NCBI GenBank assembly: GCA_002435875.1
Contig: DIVN01000191.1
Span: forward strand, 1-18,700
Direction of reading: 5' to 3'
Source of the DNA: Anaerolineales bacterium UBA6131
GTDB taxonomy: Bacteria; Chloroflexota; Anaerolineae; UBA2200
Length of the DNA stretch: 18,700 nt
Shown: positions 6,934 to 14,763 of the stretch, piece by piece
How the letters are laid out: each line of letters begins with the position of its first letter
How positions within the stretch are numbered: position 1 is the first letter of the stretch
The notes under the pieces: model-generated
What the model was told of the DNA's origin: nothing
The model's database searches: none
Seen by the model: the letters and a program-made list of their open reading frames with translations, nothing else
Program-made: the position numbers and the translations under genes

Positions 6934-7994
6934 CGGTCGTTCACCCCTTCAACGATCTTGCCGAGATCTGCCTGACTCAACATTGGATGCACAGGCAGGG
7001 AGAGAACCTGTTGCGCTGCCTCTTCCGCCACAGGGAGATGATCCTGATAGCCCAACTTCTGGTAAGCCACCTGCTTGTGCACAGGTACAGGATAGTATAT
7101 CCCTGTAGCTATGCCAAACTCCCTAAGGCGGTCCGCCAGCAAGTCCCTGTGCTCTGAGACGCGCACGGTGTACTGATGATACACATGGTAATAGCCTGGT
7201 GACTCGGTAGGAGTGATGACGCCTCTCAGTCGCTCACTCAGATACCCTGCATTCTGACGTCGCACGGAGGTAAACCTCTCGAGCTTGGCCAACTGCACGA
7301 TGCCGATGGCAGCTTGAATCTCCGTCATGCGGAAGTTGAAGCCGATTGACTCGTGATAGTATCGCTGGCGCTGACCATGGTTGCGCACCAGGCGCGCGCG
7401 GTCGGCTACTTCATCATCGTCGGTCGTGACGATACCCCCCTCGGCCGTGGTCATGTTCTTCGTAGGGTAAAAGGAGAAGCAGCCTGTGCCAAAGCTCCCT
7501 ACCTTCTGCTTGCCGATGCTCGCTCCATGCGCCTGGCAGGCATCCTCGATCACCGCCAAACCATGCCTCGAGGCAATATCCATGATAGATTCCATGTCTG
7601 CGGGATAGCCAAAGAGGTGAACAGGAAGGATGGCTTTGGTGCGCGGTGTGATGCTCTGCTCAATCAGGCCTGGATCGATATTGTACGTGCATGCATCAAT
7701 ATCCACAAACACGGGTTTCGCGCCAGAGACCAGTATGGCATTTGCCGAGGCTATGAAAGTGAACGGTGTGGTGATAACCTCGTCACCTGGCCCAATGCCA
7801 TGTGCAAGGATAGCAGTCTGTAACGCTGTCGTTCCAGAAGATGTCGCGATCGCATGTTTGACACCACACATAGCGGCGAAACCGCGCTCGAACATCTCCA
7901 CTCTTGGACCCTGGGCAAGCTGTCCGGAATCCACCACCTCTAAGATTGCCCGCTTCTCTTCATCCCCCAACACGGGAATCGATACCTGAATCAT
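6924..7994 (-). CDS. DegT/DnrJ/EryC1-family PLP sugar aminotransferase, WbpE-like
   Basis: 356 residues, typical for the family. Visible motifs are SSGTTALQ (52-59, PLP phosphate binding), EDACQAHGA (150-158, ring-contacting Asp) and SFYPTKNMTTAEGG (174-187) with the Schiff-base lysine at K179; NFRMTEIQAAIG (220-231) is also characteristic. The enzyme would transfer an amino group, probably from glutamate, to a 3-keto nucleotide sugar made by the overlapping downstream oxidoreductase. The ATG is preceded by GAGGTGGA, which overlaps the TGA of the PssE-like gene 9 nt upstream, so it has a strong ribosome-binding site of its own. The pairing favours a 3-amino product over 4-amino products such as perosamine. 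Confidence 0.88.
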   Translation of the reverse strand: MIQVSIPVLGDEEKRAILEVVDSGQLAQGPRVEMFERGFAAMCGVKHAIATSSGTTALQTAILAHGIGPGDEVITTPFTFIASANAILVSGAKPVFVDIDACTYNIDPGLIEQSITPRTKAILPVHLFGYPADMESIMDIASRHGLAVIEDACQAHGASIGKQKVGSFGTGCFSFYPTKNMTTAEGGIVTTDDDEVADRARLVRNHGQRQRYYHESIGFNFRMTEIQAAIGIVQLAKLERFTSVRRQNAGYLSERLRGVITPTESPGYYHVYHQYTVRVSEHRDLLADRLREFGIATGIYYPVPVHKQVAYQKLGYQDHLPVAEEAAQQVLSLPVHPMLSQADLGKIVEGVNDRWS

Positions 7995-8003
7995 GACTCC
8001 ACC

Positions 8004-8450
8004 TCATTCACGCAAGTATTCAGCAATGATCTCATGTATGCGGCAGGGCTCGGGCTGGTAGGGCGCCAAGTCCCGCTGTTGCGCCTCCTGGATCGCCTGG
8101 CCGAGGTTCTCAATATCCTTGCACCATACCAGGTTACTTCGCTGCTCGAACACATGCAACAGGTCCTCCTGGTGGCGATCGTACACTGCTGGGTTCACCA
8201 CGCAGACAAGCTTCTTGCCCCAGCTTAGTGCTTCTACGATAGTCCCCAGACCCCCGTGGCCCACGACCAAATCGGCTCGCTCGTAGTACCGCTCTAGGGA
8301 CGGTTCGAAGCGAAAGTAGTCCATGTGTAGCGGCACATAGCTCCCCAGACCAATCTGCGCCACGATGTCGACATCAAGACTGTAAGCCAGTTCATCCATC
8401 TTGGACACGAGCGCGTCAAAGTCAGTTGAGCCCACCGTAACAAAGATCAT
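8004..8450 (-). CDS. PssE/Alg13-like glycosyltransferase catalytic subunit
   Basis: 148 residues matching the GT28 C-terminal (Alg13-type) domain. It begins MIFVTVGSTDFDALV, as Alg13/PssE/Cps14G proteins do, has the nucleotide-sugar-binding VGHGGLGTIVEAL (63-75), and NPAVYDRHQEDLL (86-98). Such proteins hold the sugar-nucleotide site and work with an Alg14/PssD-type membrane partner to add the next sugar to a lipid-linked acceptor; known bacterial pairs act in exopolysaccharide synthesis. The ATG directly abuts the TAA of the PssD-like gene (TAAATG), consistent with co-translation of a two-subunit enzyme. The donor sugar cannot be read from sequence. Confidence 0.87.
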   Translation of the reverse strand: MIFVTVGSTDFDALVSKMDELAYSLDVDIVAQIGLGSYVPLHMDYFRFEPSLERYYERADLVVGHGGLGTIVEALSWGKKLVCVVNPAVYDRHQEDLLHVFEQRSNLVWCKDIENLGQAIQEAQQRDLAPYQPEPCRIHEIIAEYLRE

Positions 8451-8930
8451 TTAGAACAACCTGCCAGCATAGATAGCCCTAGGGCACAAAGGCAACAGCT
8501 CGGGCCACTGCACAAAGAACAAATCAGCCAACTTGTAGAGAATCTTGCCACTGCTGGAAAGCGCAAAAATCCTGGATCCGGTCTCGATATAGATCACCTT
8601 GATCCGCAACAGCTTGGCCAGCAAAGAGACCGGCACAGCCGGCCCCGGGCCTGCACTGATCACTGCGCGGGGACGCAAGCTTAGGAGAACGCCCAAGGCT
8701 TGACCCGCGGAAAGCAGTGTTCGCAGTACCGCCGTCGGTAGCGACGTGTTCTTCCAACGAGGTCGGATCACACGGCGCACTGGTCCAGCATGGCGAATCC
8801 TGCTCACGGAAAGGTCATCATCAGCCGCGACCAGGTAGCAGTACTCATATTGTGGACCAAGGAGATCCACCAATCGCAGCATCTCCTTGGTATGCCCACC
8901 CGAGCCAAGCACGATGAGCAGTCTCACCAT
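8451..8930 (-). CDS. PssD/Alg14-like glycosyltransferase membrane partner
   Basis: 159 residues from the ATG at 8930. This start overlaps the upstream GT4 gene by 7 nt and places the conserved LLIVLGSGGHTKEMLRL at the N-terminus as in Alg14/PssD. A start 105 nt further upstream would run deep into the previous gene and add unrelated residues. Other family features are a Rossmann-like strand pattern, RPRAVISAGPGPAVPVSLLAK and the acceptor-side IYIETGSRIF. It should recruit the catalytic Alg13-like subunit to the membrane and bind the lipid-linked acceptor. It stops directly against the PssE-like start. Length is usual for the split bacterial form. Confidence 0.87.
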   Translation of the reverse strand: MVRLLIVLGSGGHTKEMLRLVDLLGPQYEYCYLVAADDDLSVSRIRHAGPVRRVIRPRWKNTSLPTAVLRTLLSAGQALGVLLSLRPRAVISAGPGPAVPVSLLAKLLRIKVIYIETGSRIFALSSSGKILYKLADLFFVQWPELLPLCPRAIYAGRLF

Positions 8931-9880
8931 AGTTCTGAGTAAACCCTTGTCAGGTTGTCTACCATCGCGGTCAGGGACAGCCGCTGAACCGCAGCACGGC
9001 CATTGGTTCGCTTGCCAAAGCGTAGCGCAAGGCACAACTTGGCGACCATGTCAGACGGATCCTGCGCACACAGGAAACACCCTTCTGTTGTTCCAATCAC
9101 CTGTGCAACATCCCCAGCATCCACCGACACAATGGGCAGATTGCAGGCCATCGCTTCCTTGATGGCCATCGGTGAACCTTCACGGTCTGAGGCCAACACA
9201 AGGACATCGCAGGCATTCATGTACCAGGGTATCAGGTCGTGAGGCAGTCCAGATGCCAGGACCAATTGCACTTGCGGCATATCTTCTTGCAGAGTAGCCA
9301 CCGCCGTCCGGATCACATCCAGGCGCTTTTCTGGTCGGTCGAGTCCCACGAACAAGACCAGCGATTTTTTCAGCGGAAGGCCCAAGCGCTCTCGTGCCTC
9401 CCGTTGTGACTGCGGTCTGAAAAGAGCAAGGTCAACTCCGCAGGGTATTACATGCGCGTTTGGCAGCCCCAGAGCCCGACGCATCTCATCAGAGGTGACA
9501 ACAACCCCATTAACGAGACGAGAGATCAGCCAACAAAGAGGAGCCGTCCATCCCTGCAAGACTTCGATCCCATGGTGTGTGAGCAGAACGGGAGTGCCAA
9601 ACTGCATCCGGGCGATAACGCCACAGAAGACGTAGTGGGCATGAATAAGATCATACCGCTTTTGGCGAACCTGGCGCAAGAATTGCAGTGCCCCTTTGAG
9701 GTAGCTGGCTTTCTGACGCAGCCCGCCGACCATGAGCACGTCTACCTCAATCCCTTGCGCTCGCACGCCCTCTACTTGCTCTTTGACAAAGACGCCGTGG
9801 TCAGGATGGTCAGCACTTGGGTACATATTGGTGAGCATCAGCACCTTGCGCCCTATGCGCAAGGGCACCGCTTGTCCCAT
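8924..9880 (-). CDS. GT4-family glycosyltransferase
   Basis: 318 residues, GT-B fold. The N-terminal acceptor domain has MLTNMYPSADHPDHGVFV (15-32) and YDLIHAHY (76-83). The C-terminal donor domain has LFVGLDRPEKRLD (176-188, with R182 and K185 as likely phosphate contacts) and the EX7E motif E234/E242 in DREGSPMAIKEAMACNLP. It would add one sugar to the growing lipid-linked repeat unit. The ATG shares its A with the TGA of the deacetylase (TGATG), and the 3' end overlaps the PssD-like gene by 7 nt. It is slightly shorter than the usual 350-400 residues. Linkage and sugar are unknown. Confidence 0.87.
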   Translation of the reverse strand: MGQAVPLRIGRKVLMLTNMYPSADHPDHGVFVKEQVEGVRAQGIEVDVLMVGGLRQKASYLKGALQFLRQVRQKRYDLIHAHYVFCGVIARMQFGTPVLLTHHGIEVLQGWTAPLCWLISRLVNGVVVTSDEMRRALGLPNAHVIPCGVDLALFRPQSQREARERLGLPLKKSLVLFVGLDRPEKRLDVIRTAVATLQEDMPQVQLVLASGLPHDLIPWYMNACDVLVLASDREGSPMAIKEAMACNLPIVSVDAGDVAQVIGTTEGCFLCAQDPSDMVAKLCLALRFGKRTNGRAAVQRLSLTAMVDNLTRVYSELW

Positions 9881-10767
9881 CAGTAGCTCCTCATCCGGTC
9901 AGGTCCTCGCACGAGTCCCCACAAGCCGCTCGCCTTGACCAGCAACTCGGCCACGCCTCCAGTGTCGCGAAGGCCTATACGCTTCAGGCGAAACATATCG
10001 GAGTGAGGTCCATTGGAGCCTGGCTCGATGGTCAGGGCACAGCTGTAGCCGATGTCTTGTACAAGCAGTGCTTCACGATCGGTGTATAGGCCAAATGGGT
10101 AAGCCATCGCGTAGATATCCAGCCCATACTCCTGCTGCAGTCTCAGGCGTGACAGCTCGATCTCCTCCCACACCTTCTGGGCACTGCAGCGTGGCAGAAC
10201 CGGATGGAATTGTGTGTGAGCCTGAAAGTCAACCCAAGGCCGCATGGCCTCAATCTCGGCTCTTGATAGGGCCTCACGCTCTGGCATTTCGCCCGTCGGC
10301 GAAAACCCGCGTCGAGCCAGGACCTCCAACCTTTCCTCATCGCTCAAAGTCATAAGCTTTTCCAGGTCAGGGCGATCATTGCTGGCGTTCCACCAGAACT
10401 GACGGTTGGTACCAACGATTTCGCTACACAGGAAGATCGTGACAGGAACTTGGTGCTTCTCGAGCATCGGCAGCAGATCTCGGTTTCCCCGCACACCGTC
10501 ATCTAGAGTGATCACCAACGACTTGGGTGGCAACTCGTCAAGCCGCCCTTGTTGATATGCATCTACGTAGTGGCGCAACGAAATGATGTTGTATCGCTTC
10601 TTAAGCAGGCCAAAGTGGTAGTTCGCGGCCTCGGGCTGTAGATCATGGTACAACAGGATTGTCGTCCGCCTTCTCTGTACCACCTCACGGAGCAGAAAGG
10701 GTACGCCTGTCCAGTATAGTAGAAGAAAGGCGACATCGCGCAGCGAGGGGCGCACTGCTATCTCCAC
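9880..10767 (-). CDS. NodB-homology polysaccharide deacetylase (CE4)
   Basis: 295 residues. Residues ~11-30 are a hydrophobic segment, perhaps a membrane anchor. TTILLYHDL (35-43) precedes the NodB domain. Metal and catalytic motifs are intact: ITLDDG with D89/D90, and AHTQFHP with H184/H188; AYPFG (~223-227) is the third motif. CE4 enzymes remove N- or O-acetyl groups from glycans. With a 3-acetamido-sugar pathway in the same operon, partial deacetylation of the exported or lipid-linked polymer is a reasonable role, as with PgaB-like enzymes, but this is inference. The start is a GTG at 10767, inside the last codons of the upstream gene (10-nt overlap); the ribosome-binding site is weak, so coupling is likely. 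Confidence 0.87.
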   Translation of the reverse strand: MEIAVRPSLRDVAFLLLYWTGVPFLLREVVQRRRTTILLYHDLQPEAANYHFGLLKKRYNIISLRHYVDAYQQGRLDELPPKSLVITLDDGVRGNRDLLPMLEKHQVPVTIFLCSEIVGTNRQFWWNASNDRPDLEKLMTLSDEERLEVLARRGFSPTGEMPEREALSRAEIEAMRPWVDFQAHTQFHPVLPRCSAQKVWEEIELSRLRLQQEYGLDIYAMAYPFGLYTDREALLVQDIGYSCALTIEPGSNGPHSDMFRLKRIGLRDTGGVAELLVKASGLWGLVRGPDRMRSY

Positions 10768-12581
10768 TGTCCAGGGTTCTTGTGGAACAGCGTATTGACG
10801 AAGGTGTGGTACTGACCGAAGTAGCGAGTCAGCACGTCGTACACGATGCGGTCGGAGATCATATCCGGACCCTGTCCACCATCCACCCTGGTGAGAAGGC
10901 CATGCTCTGCCATCCTCGAATACGCGTCGGATTGTGCCTGAACGAAGGGTACGGGCAGGATATCGGGTGAGCGTGTGTTCGCTGTGGCAGGCACCACATC
11001 CAGCCAGTAAGCGAACTGCGGCCTTGGGACCAGTTGGCGCAGAAGGCGTACCGCCATGGACGCCTCATCGGCATGCTGGTCAAAGTAGGCACTCAGATCG
11101 GCAGCAAGATCGCAAACATAGCGGTCGCAGATCACTACGCGACCGCGGCCCAGGCGTAGGCCAACGTGCCAGAAGTACTGCCAAAGCAACTCTAGCACCA
11201 AAACCCAGGACCAGGCTCCGCGGACCCAAGCGGACTTGAACTTTTCCTTCCTAAGTGATACCTTGTCAGGCTGCACCGAAGCGATGCGCGCGGCTCCTGC
11301 CCGGCCAGAGATGAGTCGCTTGCCTGCCTTGAGTAAAGGAGTCAACCAAGTGGAAGACCCCCCACGGCTCCATACATGGTCCGCGCGGATGAGACAGGTC
11401 TCGAAGGCATTGCGCAGCATTTGAGCCTGAGTGGTCTTGCCGCTGCCATCCACACCGCTGAAAGTAATCAGCATACGTGGTTGGCTATGGATTCGCAATC
11501 GCAGTTTGGTCCCAAAGCTGGTATGAACAACAAGATCCTTGAGCCTTGTTCGCGGGCTTCTGGTCGGGTCACGCAGGAGTTTCGTGTAGAAAAAGATCTT
11601 GCTAAAGACGAACGGGATAGGCAGCGGTGCCTCTTGTCGGGCGCTCTCAGGCTTATTGCGCGGTTCTGCAAAGTAGGTGGCAAGCGAGGGCAGCCGCAGA
11701 TAGCTCTCGAGGAAACGCCGGGTCCAACCTGGAAGCTCAGCGACAGCTTGCTGCAGCACGTCGCCAGGCACCAACGTCTCCCCGTACAAGACAGATTCTT
11801 GATAGGCGAGGAACAAGAGCGCCACGTTCAGTCCATCACGCCACCCGCGCCAGCTCGCCACGTGGTACACCCGCTCCCAATCGACCCCGCGGCGCAGACA
11901 GTGTGCGAACTTGATTACGTCCAGCAAGACAATGCGTTTGTCCTCGTAGAAATAGTGCGCCAGCGTCGTCAGCAGCGCATCGTCCGCGCCAGGAACGTTG
12001 ACTAGGGGGTCATCCGCGGCCGGCGAGCTCCCTTGGCGAACCGCCTCCTCGTCCAGGAAAGAGACCATCCACCCCACATGAATGTGGGCGTGAATGGCCG
12101 ATACAGACTCGCCCAGGTGGAACTTGCGGAAGAGATACTTGAGCGGCTCCTCAACATTGCGCAGCTCGAAATAGCCATGCTTGCAGAGAAAGTCGCGTAC
12201 GATTTCCTCGTGCTTGGGGTGATAGAGCACATCCAGATTGTCGCTTCTGTATGGGAACGAGGGGGCCAGACCAACGGATTTCACCATGACGTCGGCAACA
12301 CCCTCAGCCTCCAAAGCCAATTTGACCTGACGATACTGCTCGCGCAAGCCTTCCCACGTAGCTCGCTCTTCAGTCAATAATTCCTGAAAGCGCGCGTCAT
12401 CCACCACCGCGCGCGCCGGTCCCTGCGCCTTGATTGACAACAGTGGGACCTTGTTCTTTTGCAGAATGCGCGCTACCTCGACAGGATCGCAGGTTGTCCA
12501 TGGCAATGCGGCTGCCGGCGTGCGCGCGCCATCTGCCAGGTACGCTGCCAGCCGCATATTACTCGAGACCACTCCAGTCAC
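10758..12581 (-). CDS. Fusion: NTP_transf_5-like nucleotidyltransferase domain + thymidylate-kinase-like domain
   Basis: 607 residues from a GTG at 12581, which overlaps the upstream stop as GTGA and has GGGAG 7 nt upstream. An ATG 90 nt earlier would overlap the upstream gene far more, and an ATG at 12557 lacks as good a site. Residues ~65-225 resemble the uncharacterised nucleotidyltransferase family NTP_transf_5 (PYRSDNLDVLYHPKH, then IHAHIHVGWM); the middle is helical. The C-terminal ~200 residues are a P-loop kinase: FSGVDGSGKTTQAQML with Walker A at 376-383, and VVICDRYVCD at ~482-491. The fold matches thymidylate kinase, but the REPG substrate motif of true dTMP kinases is absent, so the substrate is probably a sugar, lipid or small-molecule precursor of the glycan. 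No transmembrane segment is obvious. Function is unknown. Confidence 0.75.
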   Translation of the reverse strand: MTGVVSSNMRLAAYLADGARTPAAALPWTTCDPVEVARILQKNKVPLLSIKAQGPARAVVDDARFQELLTEERATWEGLREQYRQVKLALEAEGVADVMVKSVGLAPSFPYRSDNLDVLYHPKHEEIVRDFLCKHGYFELRNVEEPLKYLFRKFHLGESVSAIHAHIHVGWMVSFLDEEAVRQGSSPAADDPLVNVPGADDALLTTLAHYFYEDKRIVLLDVIKFAHCLRRGVDWERVYHVASWRGWRDGLNVALLFLAYQESVLYGETLVPGDVLQQAVAELPGWTRRFLESYLRLPSLATYFAEPRNKPESARQEAPLPIPFVFSKIFFYTKLLRDPTRSPRTRLKDLVVHTSFGTKLRLRIHSQPRMLITFSGVDGSGKTTQAQMLRNAFETCLIRADHVWSRGGSSTWLTPLLKAGKRLISGRAGAARIASVQPDKVSLRKEKFKSAWVRGAWSWVLVLELLWQYFWHVGLRLGRGRVVICDRYVCDLAADLSAYFDQHADEASMAVRLLRQLVPRPQFAYWLDVVPATANTRSPDILPVPFVQAQSDAYSRMAEHGLLTRVDGGQGPDMISDRIVYDVLTRYFGQYHTFVNTLFHKNPGQWR

Positions 12582-13621
12582 TTGATTGCTCCCGTCCCGA
12601 ACAAGTGCTGCCTGAACGCATTTGCCGCAGCTTGCCAGGTATATGATTGAACAAGCATTCTCGTCGTGCACTCCGTCTGCATCGCCCGCCGGGCCAGATC
12701 GACCAGTTCGGCGCGGCCATCCAAGTAGAACAGGCCAGAGCCGGTGGGGAAAAAGTCTGTAAGTCCGCCAAAGGGAGTTGAAACCGTCGGTAGATTGCAG
12801 GCCATCGCCTCAAGGACTGATAGCGGTAGGTCAATCGCCGCAGTTGGCTCTTCCACCAGGAACATATATATGTCCGAGAAGCGATACACGTCCTGAATGC
12901 TGGGTACATAGCGGTCGATCACAGTCGCGCCAGCAGCCCGCAGCTGTTCAGAGACTGCATCTTCGTGCTCTGTGCTGGTGCTGCCGACTACCACGACGTG
13001 AAAGCCTTCCCTCTGTAGATCAACGAGGCGACGCATGTTCCGCTCGCTTTTCAAGTGCCCGACGTGAGTTACCACAACGGCCTGTGCCGGGATCTGATAG
13101 GCGGAGCGCAAAGCCAGTTTCTCCTCCATTGTTGCCGGGCGGAAACGCTCGCTGTCCACCGCCGGCGGCAGTAACGCGGTCTGACACCCCAATTCTTGAA
13201 GAGCCCTTTCAGTACGCCGCGATTGTGCAAAGGTGCAATCCGGGGCAAGACGCGCAACTGGCAGCCGTTCCCATCTGCGGTGGGGACGTACCTGGAGGGC
13301 CAGCATTGCCGTGCGACACTCGCTGGTGCGAGCGGCCAGAACGCGCATACGCACAAAGCTAAACAGCGTGCCGCATGCCGTAGGCACGTATAGAAGCCAA
13401 TCGGGCCTAAAGCTGGAGATCGCGGAGCACAGCTCTCGACTTAGCAGTAATCGGTTTGCGTCGAAGTTGCGAATGCCGTGATCCTTGTCATTGGCCCCCT
13501 CGCTAGTCAGCGCGAGAACCTCCTGATCCTGTGACAGGGCATCAAGCAAGTGCACCGTGACGTTCTTGATACCCTCGTCAAAAGGTGAGCGTAGCCGCTC
13601 TGAGAAGACAATGCCCCTCAT
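12578..13621 (-). CDS. Divergent GT4/GT1-type glycosyltransferase
   Basis: 347 residues with a GT-B layout: an N-terminal domain including FRPDWLLYVP (71-80), then VVVTHVGHLKSERNM (182-196) and the donor-site region DLPLSVLEAMACNLPTVSTPFGG (264-286). The motif is unusual: Glu271 is the second Glu of EX7E, but the first position (263) is Ile next to Asp264, so the canonical pair is incomplete. The enzyme may use the shifted Asp, have altered donor binding, or be weakly active. The ATG overlaps the upstream GT stop by 4 nt (ATGA), and the 3' end overlaps the kinase-fusion gene by 4 nt. Confidence 0.8.
   Translation of the reverse strand: MRGIVFSERLRSPFDEGIKNVTVHLLDALSQDQEVLALTSEGANDKDHGIRNFDANRLLLSRELCSAISSFRPDWLLYVPTACGTLFSFVRMRVLAARTSECRTAMLALQVRPHRRWERLPVARLAPDCTFAQSRRTERALQELGCQTALLPPAVDSERFRPATMEEKLALRSAYQIPAQAVVVTHVGHLKSERNMRRLVDLQREGFHVVVVGSTSTEHEDAVSEQLRAAGATVIDRYVPSIQDVYRFSDIYMFLVEEPTAAIDLPLSVLEAMACNLPTVSTPFGGLTDFFPTGSGLFYLDGRAELVDLARRAMQTECTTRMLVQSYTWQAAANAFRQHLFGTGAIK
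12589..12593 (-). promoter_or_regulatory. Shine-Dalgarno site GGGAG for a GTG start
   Basis: GGGAG lies 7 nt before the GTG at 12581, which forms a 4-nt GTGA overlap with the previous stop codon. This decides the start of the kinase fusion gene. Confidence 0.55.
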
Positions 13622-14763
13622 GGAAGGCCCTTGCCTGCGACCTGATAGTAGAGCTGGCGATACTGAGCAGCGATTCTTTCCGCATGGAAACGCTCCGCGA
13701 GTGTACGCGCATGTCGACCCATCGTACGACGGAGCTCTGCGTCCGTCAGTAACGTCACCAGGCGCTCGGCAAACGTGCGCATATCCCCTGCAGGGACGGT
13801 AAACCCACTCCGGCCGTCCTCCACCAAGTCGGCAACGCCGCCTACACGCGTAGCGACTACGGGTCTCCCAACGGCCATGGCCTCCAATACGGCCATGGGG
13901 GCAGTCTCTTCATGAGATGCCAACACCACGACGGCACAACGTGCATATTCCTGCAACAACTCGGATTGGGACAACAACCCAAGCAGCGAAACATGATTAG
14001 ACAAGCCTTGTGCATCTATGGCATCCTCTAGTTTCTTGGCGTACTGCGGACTCGTCGCTCGACCAGCGATGTGCAGGCGAACGTGAGGGAGTTGTTTCCG
14101 TACCAGAGCGACGGCCTCCAAGAGTCCCAGCACATTCTTGCGTTCGTCAATCGTCCCGGGATAGAGCAGACGCATCGGCTCCTCGGTGCCCGCCAGCTCA
14201 AAGTATTCGTTGGGCAGCGGATTGTCAATGCGATGAAAGCGTGCGGCAGTCCACCCCGCATACTCCTGCAGCACATAGGGACTGATCGCCACGATTTCAT
14301 GCACGTGCTGCACTGCGTAGCGATCGCAGGCTCTCTCCAGAACATAGCGGAGTCTGTCGAACCACAGGCTGCGATAGACTTCAGCCTCGCGGTGCATCAC
14401 GCCATGGATCGTGTAAATGGTGGGCAGGCCTGATCTCAGCGCGGCAATGGCATAGTGAGGCCCGTGAGCATTGACCACATCCGGCTTCAAGGTTTGCAGG
14501 ACGCGTTGAACTCGGCCAATCGAGGCCAGGGTATTGGGGACAACACGCCGCCTGGGCATGGCCAGATAGTGCACGCGTATCGATCCGTCCTGGACAACTG
14601 CATCCTGCTCGATATCCGAATGACAGTGAATGAGTTCGATCTGCAGGTCCTCGTACGTGCGCAGCACTTGTACTAGATTCTGCACCACGACGCGTACACC
14701 GCCCGGAGCTTTGGCTCCGGGTGCAGGGTAGAGGGCAACCAACGCCACGCGCAGCTTGGGCAT
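13618..14763 (-). CDS. GT4-family glycosyltransferase, paralogue of the 15933-17081 gene
   Basis: 381 residues from the ATG at 14763, which forms TGATG with the radical SAM stop; a GTG one codon upstream (14766, GTGA overlap) is equally possible. The GT-B donor domain has YPGTIDERKN (R208/K209) and an intact EX7E pair (E286/E294 in EETAPMAVLEAMA). The N-terminal half has GGVRVVVQNL and PDVVNAHGPHYA. Several segments match the GT on the other side of the radical SAM gene: (I/V)HGVxxREA, ISPYVxQE, (I/E)xNPxxxxYF, ETAPxAxxEAMAxGRPVVAT. The two probably arose by duplication and add related sugars. Sugar specificity is unknown. Confidence 0.87.
   Translation of the reverse strand: MPKLRVALVALYPAPGAKAPGGVRVVVQNLVQVLRTYEDLQIELIHCHSDIEQDAVVQDGSIRVHYLAMPRRRVVPNTLASIGRVQRVLQTLKPDVVNAHGPHYAIAALRSGLPTIYTIHGVMHREAEVYRSLWFDRLRYVLERACDRYAVQHVHEIVAISPYVLQEYAGWTAARFHRIDNPLPNEYFELAGTEEPMRLLYPGTIDERKNVLGLLEAVALVRKQLPHVRLHIAGRATSPQYAKKLEDAIDAQGLSNHVSLLGLLSQSELLQEYARCAVVVLASHEETAPMAVLEAMAVGRPVVATRVGGVADLVEDGRSGFTVPAGDMRTFAERLVTLLTDAELRRTMGRHARTLAERFHAERIAAQYRQLYYQVAGKGLP

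Noticed and set aside
10758..12581. Housekeeping thymidylate kinase (tmk)
   Set aside because: The REPG motif is missing, the protein is about three times the normal length with an N-terminal nucleotidyltransferase-like half, and it sits in a glycan operon.
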